DNA of 12,729 nucleotides from an uncultured Eubacteriales bacterium (GTDB lineage Bacteria; Bacillota; Clostridia; Oscillospirales; Oscillospiraceae). Both the position numbers and the translations under genes were made by a program. Where the stretch lies: positions 1 through 12,729 of the forward strand of contig URPD01000053.1 in the NCBI GenBank assembly GCA_900549645.1, read 5' to 3'. How positions within the stretch are numbered: the first letter of the stretch is position 1; every line of letters starts with the position of its first letter. The notes beneath the pieces were generated by a model. It was not told where the DNA came from. It ran no database searches and was given only the letters and a program-made list of their open reading frames with translations. Below are positions 1-6,660 of the stretch, in pieces.

Positions 1-248
1 CCGCCGTCGGACACGTCAAGATCCCACGGCTGACCGTTGCCTATGTAGCTGTTGAGCTGGAGCGGGCGGTACTGGGTCAGTACGCCGACAGTGTCAATAC
101 CGGAGTTTGCGCAGTTGGAGAGCGGAAAGTCGATTATGCGGTACTTTCCGCCGAATGGAACGCTGGGCTTTGCCACGTTCTGGGTCAGCGCGTAGAGTCT
201 CGAACCCTGCCCGCCTGCCAGCAGCATGGCAATACAGTTTTTCTTCAT
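1..248 (-). CDS. glgC: Glucose-1-phosphate adenylyltransferase, N-terminal part (cut by window edge)
   Basis: ADP-glucose pyrophosphorylase makes ADP-glucose from glucose-1-phosphate and ATP, the first committed step of bacterial glycogen synthesis in the cytoplasm. The 82 visible residues hold the nucleotidyltransferase signature: MLLAGGQGSRL (residues 8-18), then AKPSVPFGGKYRIIDFPLSN, then QYRPLQLNSYIGNGQPWDLD. The PFGGKYRIIDF stretch and the later QLNxxIGxGxPWDLD separate GlgC from GlmU and other sugar nucleotidyltransferases. The ATG at 248-246 follows a strong AAGGAGG site (plus-strand 254-260) at 5 nt. The gene lies 51 bp downstream of pth with no clear terminator between, so it is probably part of the prs-pth transcript. 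The C-terminal beta-helix lies outside the window, and so do any glgD or glgA partners. Confidence 0.95.
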   Translation of the reverse strand, partial: MKKNCIAMLLAGGQGSRLYALTQNVAKPSVPFGGKYRIIDFPLSNCANSGIDTVGVLTQYRPLQLNSYIGNGQPWDLDVSDG

Positions 249-266
249 GGCGGCCTCCTTTTTGAA

Positions 267-295
267 TTGACGGCAGGGTAAACCTCTGCCGTCAA
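267..295 (-). promoter_or_regulatory. Hairpin between pth and the glgC ribosome binding site
   Basis: TTGACGGCAG (267-276) and CTGCCGTCAA (286-295) are perfect inverted repeats; one G-U and one G-C pair can extend the stem to 12 bp. On the minus-strand transcript the hairpin starts 4 nt after the pth stop and ends 6 nt before the AAGGAGG of glgC. No U-run follows it in either direction, so a classical terminator is unlikely. It could be an mRNA-stability or processing element, or could tune glgC translation. The structure is seen in the sequence; the role is inference. Confidence 0.55.
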
Positions 296-299
296 ACTT

Positions 300-887
300 T
301 CAATTATATAGGTTCATGGCGCGATCTGCGCCCTTGGTGATGTAGCATTCGACAGCCTCGGCCGCGCGTGCGGCTGCGGCGAGAATGTCCTCCGCGTCTT
401 TGCCCTTGAAGCTGGACAGCACCCAGTCGGCCATGTCGTAATCAGGGTGCGGTGCGGCGCCGACGCCGATACGGATCCTAGGGAACTGATCGGTGCCGAG
501 CAGCGCGATGATATTTTTAAGTCCGTTGTGCCCGCCGGCGGAGCCCTTTGTGCGTATGCGGAGCTTCCCTATCGGCAGAGCGACCTCGTCCGAGACGACG
601 ATGACGTGATCCGGCGCGAGCTTATAAAAGCTCACCGCCTGAGCCACTGCCTCGCCGGACAGATTCATAAATGTCTGCGGCTTCATAAGCATGACGGTCT
701 CGCCGCCGATATCGCAGGTGCCGGTCAGCGCCTTGAAGCGGGAGCGGTTTATCGCCGCTCCCTGCGCCTTGGCCATGGCGTCTCCGGCCATGAAGCCTGC
801 GTTATGACGGGTCATTTCGTATTTTGTGCCGGGATTGCCGAGGAACACGACAAGCCAGCTTATACCGCCTGAACGCTTGAAAAGCAT
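300..887 (-). CDS. pth: Peptidyl-tRNA hydrolase
   Basis: Cleaves the ester bond of peptidyl-tRNAs that drop off ribosomes, recycling tRNA; essential in most bacteria. The protein is 195 residues, normal for bacterial Pth. It shows the N-terminal FLGNPGTKYEMTRHNAGF block with the catalytic histidine at 28, the MKPQTFMNLSG block (68-78), the catalytic aspartate D100 in VVSDEVALPIGKLRIR, and GSAGGHNGLKNI (115-126) with substrate-contacting H120/N121. An extension of about ten residues (MLFKRSGGIS) precedes the first beta strand. The ATG is kept as start because an AGAGGT ribosome binding site lies just upstream and no other start is better placed. It follows prs by 22 bp on the same strand; prs-pth order is common in Firmicutes. 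Confidence 0.97.
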   Translation of the reverse strand: MLFKRSGGISWLVVFLGNPGTKYEMTRHNAGFMAGDAMAKAQGAAINRSRFKALTGTCDIGGETVMLMKPQTFMNLSGEAVAQAVSFYKLAPDHVIVVSDEVALPIGKLRIRTKGSAGGHNGLKNIIALLGTDQFPRIRIGVGAAPHPDYDMADWVLSSFKGKDAEDILAAAARAAEAVECYITKGADRAMNLYN

Positions 888-909
888 GGTTTACCTCTGA
901 AATAAAAGA

Positions 910-1872
910 TTAATCGAACAGATTGGAGATGGAGACTTCCTCGTAAATTCTGCGGATTGCTTCCGCGAATACGGGAGCGGTGGACAGATAGCTGATCTTG
1001 TCGAGCTTGGGCTTGTCCGCGGGGTAGGGGATGGTGTCGAGGAAGAGCATTTCCTTGATGCAGCTGTTCTCGATACGCTCAAGAGCGGGGCCGGAGAGAA
1101 CGCCGTGAGTCGCGCAGGCGTAGACCTCCTTCGCACCGCCAATCTCCTTGATGGCCTTCGCTGCGCCGCAGAGGGAGCCGGCGGTGTCGACGATATCGTC
1201 GAGCAGGATGCAGGTCTTGCCCTCGACGTTGCCGATGATGTTCATAACCTCGGACTGGTTCGCCTTCTCGCGGCGCTTGTCAACGATGGCCATGTTCACG
1301 CCGAGCTTCATGGAGAAGGCGCGGGCGCGGGCGGTGCTGCCGACGTCGGGCGAGACAACCATGAGATCCTCGTTGCCCTTGCCGAACATCTTGACATAGT
1401 GCTTGGAGAAGAGGTGCGCGCCCATGAGGTTGTCGACGGGGATATCGAAGAAGCCCTGAATCTGAGCTGCGTGCAGATCCATCGTGAGGACTCTGTCAGC
1501 GCCGGCGGCGGTGATGAGGTTTGCAACGAGCTTCGCGGAGATGGGGTCGCGGCTCTTGGCCTTGCGGTCCTGACGCGCGTAGCCGAAGTAAGGGATAACG
1601 GCGGTGATGCGTCCCGCGGAGGCGCGGCGCATAGCGTCGATCATAATAAGCAGTTCCATAAGATTGTCGTTTACGGGACCGCAGGTGGACTGAACGATAA
1701 AAACATCCTTGCCGCGCACCGGCTCAAACACAGAAATCGAGCACTCGCCGTCCGCAAACTGGGATACGGTGGAGTTGCCGAGGTTCTGGTAAAGCTGGGC
1801 GCAGATATTGCGCGCAAGCTCAGGGTTGGAGTTGCCGGTGAACACCTTGATCTCTTTGCCGTGTGAAATCAT
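910..1872 (-). CDS. prs: Ribose-phosphate pyrophosphokinase (PRPP synthase, class I)
   Basis: Transfers pyrophosphate from ATP to ribose-5-phosphate to give PRPP, the precursor of purines, pyrimidines, NAD, histidine and tryptophan. The 320-residue length is typical. Seen in order: GNSNPELA (13-20), FADGE (39-43) with the usual base-recognition region, YARQDRK (98-104), MDLHAAQIQGFF (131-142, metal and substrate binding), the flexible catalytic loop VDKRRE (197-202) and the PRPP-binding loop DDIVDTAGS (225-233). The ATG at 1872 follows GGAG at about 10 nt. An extended -10 promoter lies 70 bp upstream. First gene of the prs-pth-glgC unit. No glmU is adjacent, unlike the common Bacillus order. 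Confidence 0.98.
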   Translation of the reverse strand: MISHGKEIKVFTGNSNPELARNICAQLYQNLGNSTVSQFADGECSISVFEPVRGKDVFIVQSTCGPVNDNLMELLIMIDAMRRASAGRITAVIPYFGYARQDRKAKSRDPISAKLVANLITAAGADRVLTMDLHAAQIQGFFDIPVDNLMGAHLFSKHYVKMFGKGNEDLMVVSPDVGSTARARAFSMKLGVNMAIVDKRREKANQSEVMNIIGNVEGKTCILLDDIVDTAGSLCGAAKAIKEIGGAKEVYACATHGVLSGPALERIENSCIKEMLFLDTIPYPADKPKLDKISYLSTAPVFAEAIRRIYEEVSISNLFD

Positions 1873-1942
1873 CGCGTTATTTCTCCTCTGTCTTTTTTCA
1901 TTTTGTCTTTACGGTGAAAGCCGCATCTTTACATTCAGATAC

Positions 1943-1971
1943 ACTATAACATAAACCACCGCGGAATGGAA
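1943..1971 (-). promoter_or_regulatory. Promoter of prs-pth-glgC
   Basis: On the minus strand the hexamer TATAGT (1948-1943) is preceded by TG plus one base, giving an extended -10, with a weak -35 TTCCAT (1971-1966) at 17 bp. Predicted start is near 1936, leaving a leader of about 64 nt before the prs ATG. The position upstream of the first gene of the operon supports it. Confidence 0.6.
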
Positions 1972-2018
1972 GCGCAAGAAGCAAGTTTACACGCTAAAAA
2001 TGCTGATAAAAAAACTCA

Positions 2019-2047
2019 TTTACAAGTTGCGGAATTTTGTATATAAT
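2019..2047 (+). promoter_or_regulatory. Promoter of prfB
   Basis: TTTACA (2019-2024), 17 bp, then TATAAT (2042-2047): 5/6 and 6/6 matches to the sigma-A consensus. Predicted start is near 2054, about 30 nt before the prfB ATG. It is divergent from the prs promoter; the two -10 boxes are about 95 bp apart. Confidence 0.8.
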
Positions 2048-2085
2048 ATCATAGTTAATTATTTTTAGAAGGTAGCTGAAATACT

Positions 2086-3198
2086 ATGCCTATGCTTGAA
2101 TTTGAAGAATATAAGTCAAAGCTTAACGCCGCGAAGCCGACGCTTGAGGTTCTGCGTGGCGCGCTGAAGCTTGAGGCGGTGCAGAAGGAGATAGAAGAGC
2201 TGGAGGCCGCCAGCGAGCGCCCTGATTTCTGGAACGACGTCGAGAACTCCCAGAAGGTTCAGAAGCGGCTGAAAACGCTCAAGAACAAATGCGAGAACTA
2301 TCAAAAGCTCTGCACCGCGTGGGACGACATGTACACCATGTGCGAGATGGCCATCGAGGAGGACGACGACTCCATGCTCGAAGAGCTGGCGAGCGAATAT
2401 AAGAACTTCGCCGAGAAGGCGGAGTCCATGCGCCTCGGAACGCTGCTCACCGGCGAATACGACGCGAACAACGCGCTTCTGACGCTGCATCCCGGCGCGG
2501 GCGGCACGGAGGCGCAGGACTGGGCGTCCATGCTTTACCGCATGTATGTCCGCTGGGCGGAGCGCCACGGCTATAAGTACACCGTCATGGATTATCAGGA
2601 CGGCGACGAGGCCGGCATCAAGTCCGCGACTATCAAGATCGAGGGCGACAACGCCTACGGCTTCCTCAAGAGCGAGCACGGTGTGCATCGCCTTGTCCGC
2701 ATCTCTCCGTTCGACGCGTCCGGCCGCCGTCAGACCAGCTTCGCCGCAGTCGAGATAATGCCGGAGATAACCGACAATAAGGAGATCGAACTGCGCGACG
2801 AGGATATCAAGATGGACGTCTACCGTTCCTCCGGCGCAGGCGGCCAGAAGGTCAACAAGACCTCGTCCGCCGTCCGCCTGACCCATATCCCCACTGGCAT
2901 CGTCGTCTCCAGTCAGGTCGAGCGCAGCCACTTCCAGAACCTCGAAAACTGCAAGGAGATGCTTCGCTCCAAGCTCGCGGAGATCAAGGAGCGTGAGCAC
3001 CTTGAAAAGATAAGTGACATCAAGGGCGTGCAGATGAAGATCGACTTCGGCAGCGCCATCCGCTCCTATGTTTTCATGCCGTATCAGCTCGTCAAGGATC
3101 AGCGCACCGAGTATGAAAACGGCAACATCCAGAACGTCATGGACGGCGATCTGGACGGGTTTATAAACGCCTACCTCTCGATGAAGGCGGCGGACTGA
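2086..3198 (+). CDS. prfB: Peptide chain release factor 2, uninterrupted reading frame
   Basis: Recognises UGA and UAA in the ribosomal A site and triggers peptide release. The 370-residue protein carries the SPF tripeptide (207-209), which defines RF2 and its UGA reading, and the universal GGQ (252-254) in SSGAGGQKVNKT. The helical N-terminal domain contains RPDFWND near residue 45, as in other RF2. The usual programmed +1 frameshift at LRG-Y-L-stop is absent: residues 23-29 read LRGALKL with no in-frame TGA, so the protein is made from one frame. ATG 2086 is chosen because AGAAGG lies at 2067-2072; a second ATG at 2092 is further away. A YitT gene follows 33 bp later without a terminator, suggesting cotranscription. 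Confidence 0.97.
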   Translation: MPMLEFEEYKSKLNAAKPTLEVLRGALKLEAVQKEIEELEAASERPDFWNDVENSQKVQKRLKTLKNKCENYQKLCTAWDDMYTMCEMAIEEDDDSMLEELASEYKNFAEKAESMRLGTLLTGEYDANNALLTLHPGAGGTEAQDWASMLYRMYVRWAERHGYKYTVMDYQDGDEAGIKSATIKIEGDNAYGFLKSEHGVHRLVRISPFDASGRRQTSFAAVEIMPEITDNKEIELRDEDIKMDVYRSSGAGGQKVNKTSSAVRLTHIPTGIVVSSQVERSHFQNLENCKEMLRSKLAEIKEREHLEKISDIKGVQMKIDFGSAIRSYVFMPYQLVKDQRTEYENGNIQNVMDGDLDGFINAYLSMKAAD

Positions 3199-3231
3199 GC
3201 CCGCATCACATTTTAGAAAGGGTTTGTTATT

Positions 3232-3891
3232 TTGTCCTCCCGCATTTCCCGCATTTTCCGTGATATTGACCGCAAAAGCTGGATAATGCTGCTCTCCGGC
3301 AGCTTTATCCTCGCCTTCGGGCTTTATAATATCCATTCGCAGTCCGGCGTCACCGAGGGCGGAGTCCTCGGCCTGATCCTGCTGTTTGACCACTGGTTCG
3401 GCCTCTCACCGTCGATATCCTCGCTTGTAATGAACGCGGCCTGCTATGTGCTTGGCCTGCGCGTCCTCGGCTGGAGCTTCATCGTCCGTTCGGGCGTGGC
3501 AAGCCTGTCCTTCTCCGCGTTCTACGCGATACTTGAGCGCTTCCCGCGGCTCTGGACGGGCATCGCCGAAATGCCGCTGCTCGCGGCGGTGGTCGGCGCG
3601 ATATTCGTCGGCGGCGGAGTCGGAATATGTGTGCTTGCGGGCGGCGCCCCCGGCGGGGATGACGCGCTTGCGATGTCCGTGGGTAAGCTGCTGCACTGCA
3701 ATGTGCAGTGGGTCTACCTCGCGGCGGACATTGTGGTTCTGCTCGCGTCGCTGAGCTATATCCCCCTGCGCCGCATCGCCTACTCGCTTCTGACCGTCGT
3801 GCTCTCCGGCGCGATAATCGGCCAACTGCAGCGGATGTTTATGAAGGACGCACCGGACGCCCCCGCGGCCGCCGAGCCGGATGCGGAATAA
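3232..3891 (+). CDS. YitT-family membrane protein, short form, TTG start
   Basis: A 219-residue integral membrane protein of the YitT/DUF161 family; transport function is suspected for the family but no substrate is established. About five to seven hydrophobic segments are visible (roughly 17-35, 43-55, 62-80, 88-104, 113-136, 160-178, 184-200). Family hallmarks are FILAFGLYNI, the glycine-rich GVTEGGVLGL (39-48) and the repeat GGAPGGDDALAMSVGKLL (137-154). The C-terminal soluble DUF2179 domain of full-length YitT proteins (about 280 aa) is absent; a short Ala/Pro/Asp tail ends the protein instead. The start is TTG at 3232, with AAAGGG at 3217-3222 placed 9 nt upstream; no ATG or GTG fits better. 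Probably cotranscribed with prfB; a strong terminator follows. Confidence 0.88.
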   Translation: MSSRISRIFRDIDRKSWIMLLSGSFILAFGLYNIHSQSGVTEGGVLGLILLFDHWFGLSPSISSLVMNAACYVLGLRVLGWSFIVRSGVASLSFSAFYAILERFPRLWTGIAEMPLLAAVVGAIFVGGGVGICVLAGGAPGGDDALAMSVGKLLHCNVQWVYLAADIVVLLASLSYIPLRRIAYSLLTVVLSGAIIGQLQRMFMKDAPDAPAAAEPDAE

Positions 3892-3897
3892 ATGATC

Positions 3898-3945
3898 ACG
3901 AGCCTGCTGTGATGAACGCGCATCACGGCAGGCTCGTAATATTTT
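3898..3945 (+). terminator. Rho-independent terminator after the prfB-yitT unit
   Basis: A 17-bp stem (3898-3914 with 3921-3937) with a 6-nt loop is followed by AATATTTT. It begins 7 nt after the yitT stop. The single imperfect position is a G-U pair in the plus-strand transcript but an A-C mismatch in the minus-strand one, so the hairpin is better adapted to plus-strand transcription. It could still stop minus-strand reading from 3964-4026. Confidence 0.85.
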
Positions 3946-3963
3946 CACTATCCATGCCGGGCC

Positions 3964-4026
3964 TTATCTCCTACTCGGACCGGGATTGTGGTCGCCGAAG
4001 ATCATGTCGTCGATGTCAGTTTCCAT
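3964..4026 (-). CDS. Possible 20-residue small protein (unrecognised)
   Basis: On the minus strand an AGGAGG (plus-strand 4036-4041) stands 9 nt before an ATG at 4026, an ideal ribosome binding site. The frame reads METDIDDMIFGDHNPGPSRR and stops with TAA at 3966-3964. The peptide is acidic at its N-terminus, has no membrane segment and matches no family I recognise. The same frame stays open upstream through another ATG near 4086, but the ribosome binding site marks the short version. The inverted repeat at 3898-3937 could end its transcript. No clear minus-strand promoter was found, although the upstream region is AT-rich. It may be a real small gene, a leader peptide, or a remnant. Confidence 0.35.
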   Translation of the reverse strand: METDIDDMIFGDHNPGPSRR

Positions 4027-4041
4027 GCTGTGATACCTCCT

Positions 4042-4154
4042 GTTGTATAGTCGATATCTATATTGTATTCGGGGACGGCCTGACATATGACAAAAATTTT
4101 TCCGGCAACGCGGTTTGTATATCATAAATTAACTGTGAATTCCTGCAAATTGGC
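4042..4154. other. AT-rich non-coding stretch
   Basis: This is the middle of the 345-bp gap between yitT (stop at 3891) and the foldase gene (start at 4237). It holds TATAG-N7-CTATA (about 4047-4063), a short A5T4 tract near 4092-4100 and no convincing gene. Weak -10-like hexamers occur on both strands but none has a matching -35, so no extra promoter is called. Confidence 0.5.
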
Positions 4155-4183
4155 TTGAAACTCGCAATCGTTTGAGTTATAAT
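4155..4183 (+). promoter_or_regulatory. Promoter of the PpiC foldase gene
   Basis: TTGAAA (4155-4160), 17 bp, TATAAT (4178-4183). Predicted start is near 4190, giving a leader of about 47 nt before the ATG at 4237. Near-consensus sigma-A type. Confidence 0.85.
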
Positions 4184-4236
4184 AAAAAAACCTGTGAACA
4201 GCAGGCGTAAACGTAACAAAAAAGGATGACATTGCA

Positions 4237-5811
4237 ATGAGCGCATCAACTGAAAAGAAACAGCGTCAGGCAGCCCGCGAGGCAGGCACCGACAAAAAGA
4301 CTCTCGCCGAACAGGAAGCGGCGAAGAAAAAGGCCAAGAGCAACCGCCGCTGGACTCTTGGAACGATAGGCGTTATCCTGCTCATCGCCCTTATTATTTT
4401 CCTCAATTCCAGCTTCCTCTATACTCATACCACCGCCATCTCCGTTGGGGACTCCAATTACAGCCCCGCAGAGGTGAGCTATTTGTATGCCAACAGATAC
4501 TATAACTGGATCCAGAACTACGGCAGCTATGCCAGCATCTTCGGTCTCGACACCTCCACCGGTATCGCGGGTCTGAAGCAGCAGGAGTGCCCCATGTATG
4601 ACGACGGGCGCACTTGGCGCGACTACTTCATGGATGAGGCGCGCAGTGAGCTCAGCCAGATGACCGCGCTGTGCGCATGGGCGGATGCCAACGGCGTCAC
4701 GCTCACAGACGAGGAGATCGCCGAGGTTGACGACAGCATCGCAACTCTCGACAGCAGCGCCCGCGAAGGCGGCTATGCCTCCGGCGACAAGTACTTCTCC
4801 GCAAACTACGGCACCGGCGTCACCAGCGCCATAGTGCGCGAGATGGCGCTGAAGAGCGCGCTTGCCAACAAGGTGTCCACCGAGTACGCAGCCTCCCTCG
4901 AGTATACCGATGCGGAGCTTGAGGAGCACTACCGGAGCTTCGACGGCGCGCAGGACAAGTTCGCCTTCAGCTACTATCTTGTGAACGCCGAGAAGGTTGA
5001 AAACACCGATGCCGACGGCAACACCAGCTCCGCCGTCACCGAGGAGACCACCGCCGCCGCGAAGGACGCGGCCGACGATATCCTCACCGCATACACCGCA
5101 CTGAAGCAGTCGAATCCCGATGACGATAACTATGCCGCCATGCTCAACAGCGCCGTCGCGCAGGTCGCGCCCACCGCGGAAGCTACAGAGCGCAGCAACA
5201 TCACCGGCGGCAACCTCGGCGATTATAAGGAATGGCTTATGGCGAGCGGCCGCAAGGCCGGCGACGCCACAGTCGTTGACAAAGAGGACGGTAGCGGCAG
5301 CTACGTCGTCGTATTCCTCGACCGCAGTGATAACCACTATCCTGTCGCGCAGGTGCGCCACATCCTGATAAAGGCCGCTGCCGATTCTGACGGCAGCTAC
5401 ACCGACAAGGCCAAGGAGCTCGCAAAGAACCGCGCCGAGGAACTTCTCGCAGAGTTCAACGCCGGCGATAAGACCGAGGACAGCTTCGCCGAGCTTGCCA
5501 AGGACTACTCCGAGGATACCGGCTCCGCCGAGAACGGTGGCCTGTATGACGCCGTTTACAAGGGAGCGACTGTCGAGGAGTTTGACAAGTTCTGCTTCGA
5601 GGGTCACAAGAAGGGCGACACCGCCATCGTCTATGGCGAGTCCAGCAGCTACGCGGGTTACCACGTCATGTACTACGTCGGCGAAGGCGATCTGTACAGC
5701 AACCTGCTTGCGAAGAACGACCTTGTGAACACCACCGTCAGCCAGTGGGTGGAGGATCAGGTCAACGCCCTGACCGTCACGAACGGCTGGTGGCTGCGCA
5801 TCGCAGGCTGA
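4237..5811 (+). CDS. Membrane-anchored PpiC/parvulin-type peptidyl-prolyl isomerase (PrsA/SurA-like foldase)
   Basis: A 524-residue extracytoplasmic foldase. Residues 1-38 are highly charged (Lys/Glu/Ala/Arg) and cytoplasmic, 41-59 form one transmembrane helix, and the rest is predicted outside. A SurA-N-like helical region runs through about 75-250. The parvulin domain starts at AQVRHILIK (H375 in the VRHIL motif) and continues through SFAELAKDYSEDTGSAENGG to GYHVMYY, about residues 370-485. There is no lipobox, so it is held by a signal anchor and not by lipid as in Bacillus PrsA. Such proteins help fold exported proteins near the wall; the clients here are unknown. ATG 4237 has AAAGGA 10 nt upstream and its own promoter. 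Monocistronic by its flanking promoter and terminator. Confidence 0.88.
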   Translation: MSASTEKKQRQAAREAGTDKKTLAEQEAAKKKAKSNRRWTLGTIGVILLIALIIFLNSSFLYTHTTAISVGDSNYSPAEVSYLYANRYYNWIQNYGSYASIFGLDTSTGIAGLKQQECPMYDDGRTWRDYFMDEARSELSQMTALCAWADANGVTLTDEEIAEVDDSIATLDSSAREGGYASGDKYFSANYGTGVTSAIVREMALKSALANKVSTEYAASLEYTDAELEEHYRSFDGAQDKFAFSYYLVNAEKVENTDADGNTSSAVTEETTAAAKDAADDILTAYTALKQSNPDDDNYAAMLNSAVAQVAPTAEATERSNITGGNLGDYKEWLMASGRKAGDATVVDKEDGSGSYVVVFLDRSDNHYPVAQVRHILIKAAADSDGSYTDKAKELAKNRAEELLAEFNAGDKTEDSFAELAKDYSEDTGSAENGGLYDAVYKGATVEEFDKFCFEGHKKGDTAIVYGESSSYAGYHVMYYVGEGDLYSNLLAKNDLVNTTVSQWVEDQVNALTVTNGWWLRIAG

Positions 5812-5827
5812 TAAATCCGTATCCATC

Positions 5828-5857
5828 AACAGGTGAGGGGCGACTCTCACCTGTTTT
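5828..5857 (+). terminator. Terminator after the foldase gene
   Basis: AACAGGTGAG (5828-5837) pairs with CTCACCTGTT (5846-5855) over an 8-nt loop and runs into TTTT. It lies 16 nt after the foldase stop and 24 nt before tcdA. No strong separate tcdA promoter is visible, so tcdA may rely on readthrough or on a promoter within the foldase gene. Confidence 0.75.
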
Positions 5858-5881
5858 CATATTTCTGCAAAGGAGAATTTT

Positions 5882-6589
5882 ATGGACGAACGTACCCTCA
5901 GGGCGCGGATGCTGCTGGGCGAGAGCGCGATGGACAGACTGCGGAAGAGCCATGTCGCGGTGTTTGGCCTCGGCGGCGTCGGGTCGTGGTGCGCGGAAGC
6001 GCTCGCCCGCTCCGGCGTCGGGCGGATGACCCTTGTCGATCAGGACACCGTGAGCGTGAGCAACATAAACCGCCAGCTCTGCGCGCTGGAATCCACCGTC
6101 GGTATGCCGAAGGCGGAGGTCGTGGCGCGGCGGCTGCGGGATATAAACCCGCAGATCAAAATAAACTGCATCGCGGGGCGCTATGAGGCGGCCGACCGCG
6201 AGCGCTTCCTCGCCGATTATGACTATGTGGTCGACGCGATAGACATCGTCAGCTGCAAGCTCGATCTGATAATCACCTGCCTTGAGCGCGGCATCCCGAT
6301 AATTTCCGCACTCGGCACCGGCAATAAGCGCGACGCGGGGCTGCTTCGCATCGACGATATCTCCAAGACCTCGAACTGCGCGCTTGCGCGCGTGATGCGC
6401 AAGGAACTGCGCGCCCGCGGCGTGAAGCACCATCAGGTCGTGTTCAGCCCGGAGCTGCCGATGGAACCGGAGCAGCTCGAAGCGCCCCCACCGGGGCGGC
6501 GCAGTGTCCCCGGCTCACTGGTGTGGGTTCCGGCGTCGGCGGGGCTGCTGCTGTGCCAGCACGTCGTGACCGAGCTGATAAAGGACTAA
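5882..6589 (+). CDS. tcdA: tRNA threonylcarbamoyladenosine dehydratase (TcdA/CsdL/YgdL family)
   Basis: An E1-like (ThiF/MoeB-fold) enzyme that uses ATP to cyclise t6A37 of ANN-decoding tRNAs to ct6A. The 235-residue protein is slightly shorter than E. coli TcdA (about 268). Seen: the nucleotide-binding GLGGVGSW (29-36), LVDQDTVSVSNINRQ (51-65) with D53 and the NxNRQ ATP-contact motif, K77 in GMPKAEV, and DAIDIVSCKLDLI, which matches the DAID region of the family. The residue layout favours TcdA over ThiF, MoeB or HesA: there is no CxxC zinc pair and no conserved E1 cysteine region. ATG 5882 follows AAAGGAG at 6 nt. Flanked by terminators, so likely a single-gene unit. Confidence 0.92.
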   Translation: MDERTLRARMLLGESAMDRLRKSHVAVFGLGGVGSWCAEALARSGVGRMTLVDQDTVSVSNINRQLCALESTVGMPKAEVVARRLRDINPQIKINCIAGRYEAADRERFLADYDYVVDAIDIVSCKLDLIITCLERGIPIISALGTGNKRDAGLLRIDDISKTSNCALARVMRKELRARGVKHHQVVFSPELPMEPEQLEAPPPGRRSVPGSLVWVPASAGLLLCQHVVTELIKD

Positions 6590-6623
6590 AAATAACCGTC
6601 AAGAGCTTCTTGACGGTTATTTT
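6589..6623. terminator. Bidirectional terminator between tcdA and the convergent YhhN gene
   Basis: A perfect 16-bp inverted repeat (6589-6604 with 6608-6623) has a 3-nt loop, with AAAA at the left end and TTTT at the right end, so it fits termination from both sides. It overlaps the last base of the tcdA stop and starts 33 nt beyond the YhhN stop. Its right arm also contains a consensus-like -35 hexamer (see 6610-6638). Confidence 0.9.
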
Positions 6624-6638
6624 AATAGCCAGTATAAT
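6610..6638 (+). promoter_or_regulatory. Near-consensus promoter pointing antisense into the YhhN gene
   Basis: TTGACG (6610-6615), exactly 17 bp, TATAAT (6633-6638). The match is as good as that of the recognised gene promoters here. Transcription would start near 6645, immediately beyond the terminator, and run antisense into the 3' end of the YhhN gene; no credible plus-strand gene lies downstream before 7544. The -35 is part of the terminator arm. The motif is seen; activity is inference. Confidence 0.5.
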
Positions 6639-6645
6639 GGAAATA

Positions 6646-6660
6646 TGTAACTGTGTTACA
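6646..6660. repeat. 15-bp palindrome TGTAAC-N3-GTTACA
   Basis: TGTAACTGTGTTACA is a perfect 6+3+6 inverted repeat. It covers the YhhN stop codon (6658-6656) and sits at the predicted start point of the antisense promoter at 6610-6638, where a repressor operator would be expected. No regulator is identified. Confidence 0.45.

Noticed and set aside
1105..1866. 253-codon plus-strand open frame opposite prs
   Set aside because: Antisense to PRPP synthase, which has all catalytic motifs; no ribosome binding site or family features.
2116..3393. 425-codon minus-strand open frame opposite prfB and the start of the YitT gene
   Set aside because: It lies antisense to a clearly conserved release factor with GGQ and SPF motifs; its composition (Asp/Val/Leu/Ala-rich) is a mirror of the GC-rich codon use of prfB, and it has no recognisable domain.
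4246..5850. 534-codon minus-strand open frame opposite the PpiC foldase
   Set aside because: Fully antisense to a gene with its own promoter, ribosome binding site, transmembrane anchor and parvulin domain; the translation is low-complexity Val/Gly/Ala/Leu with no family match.
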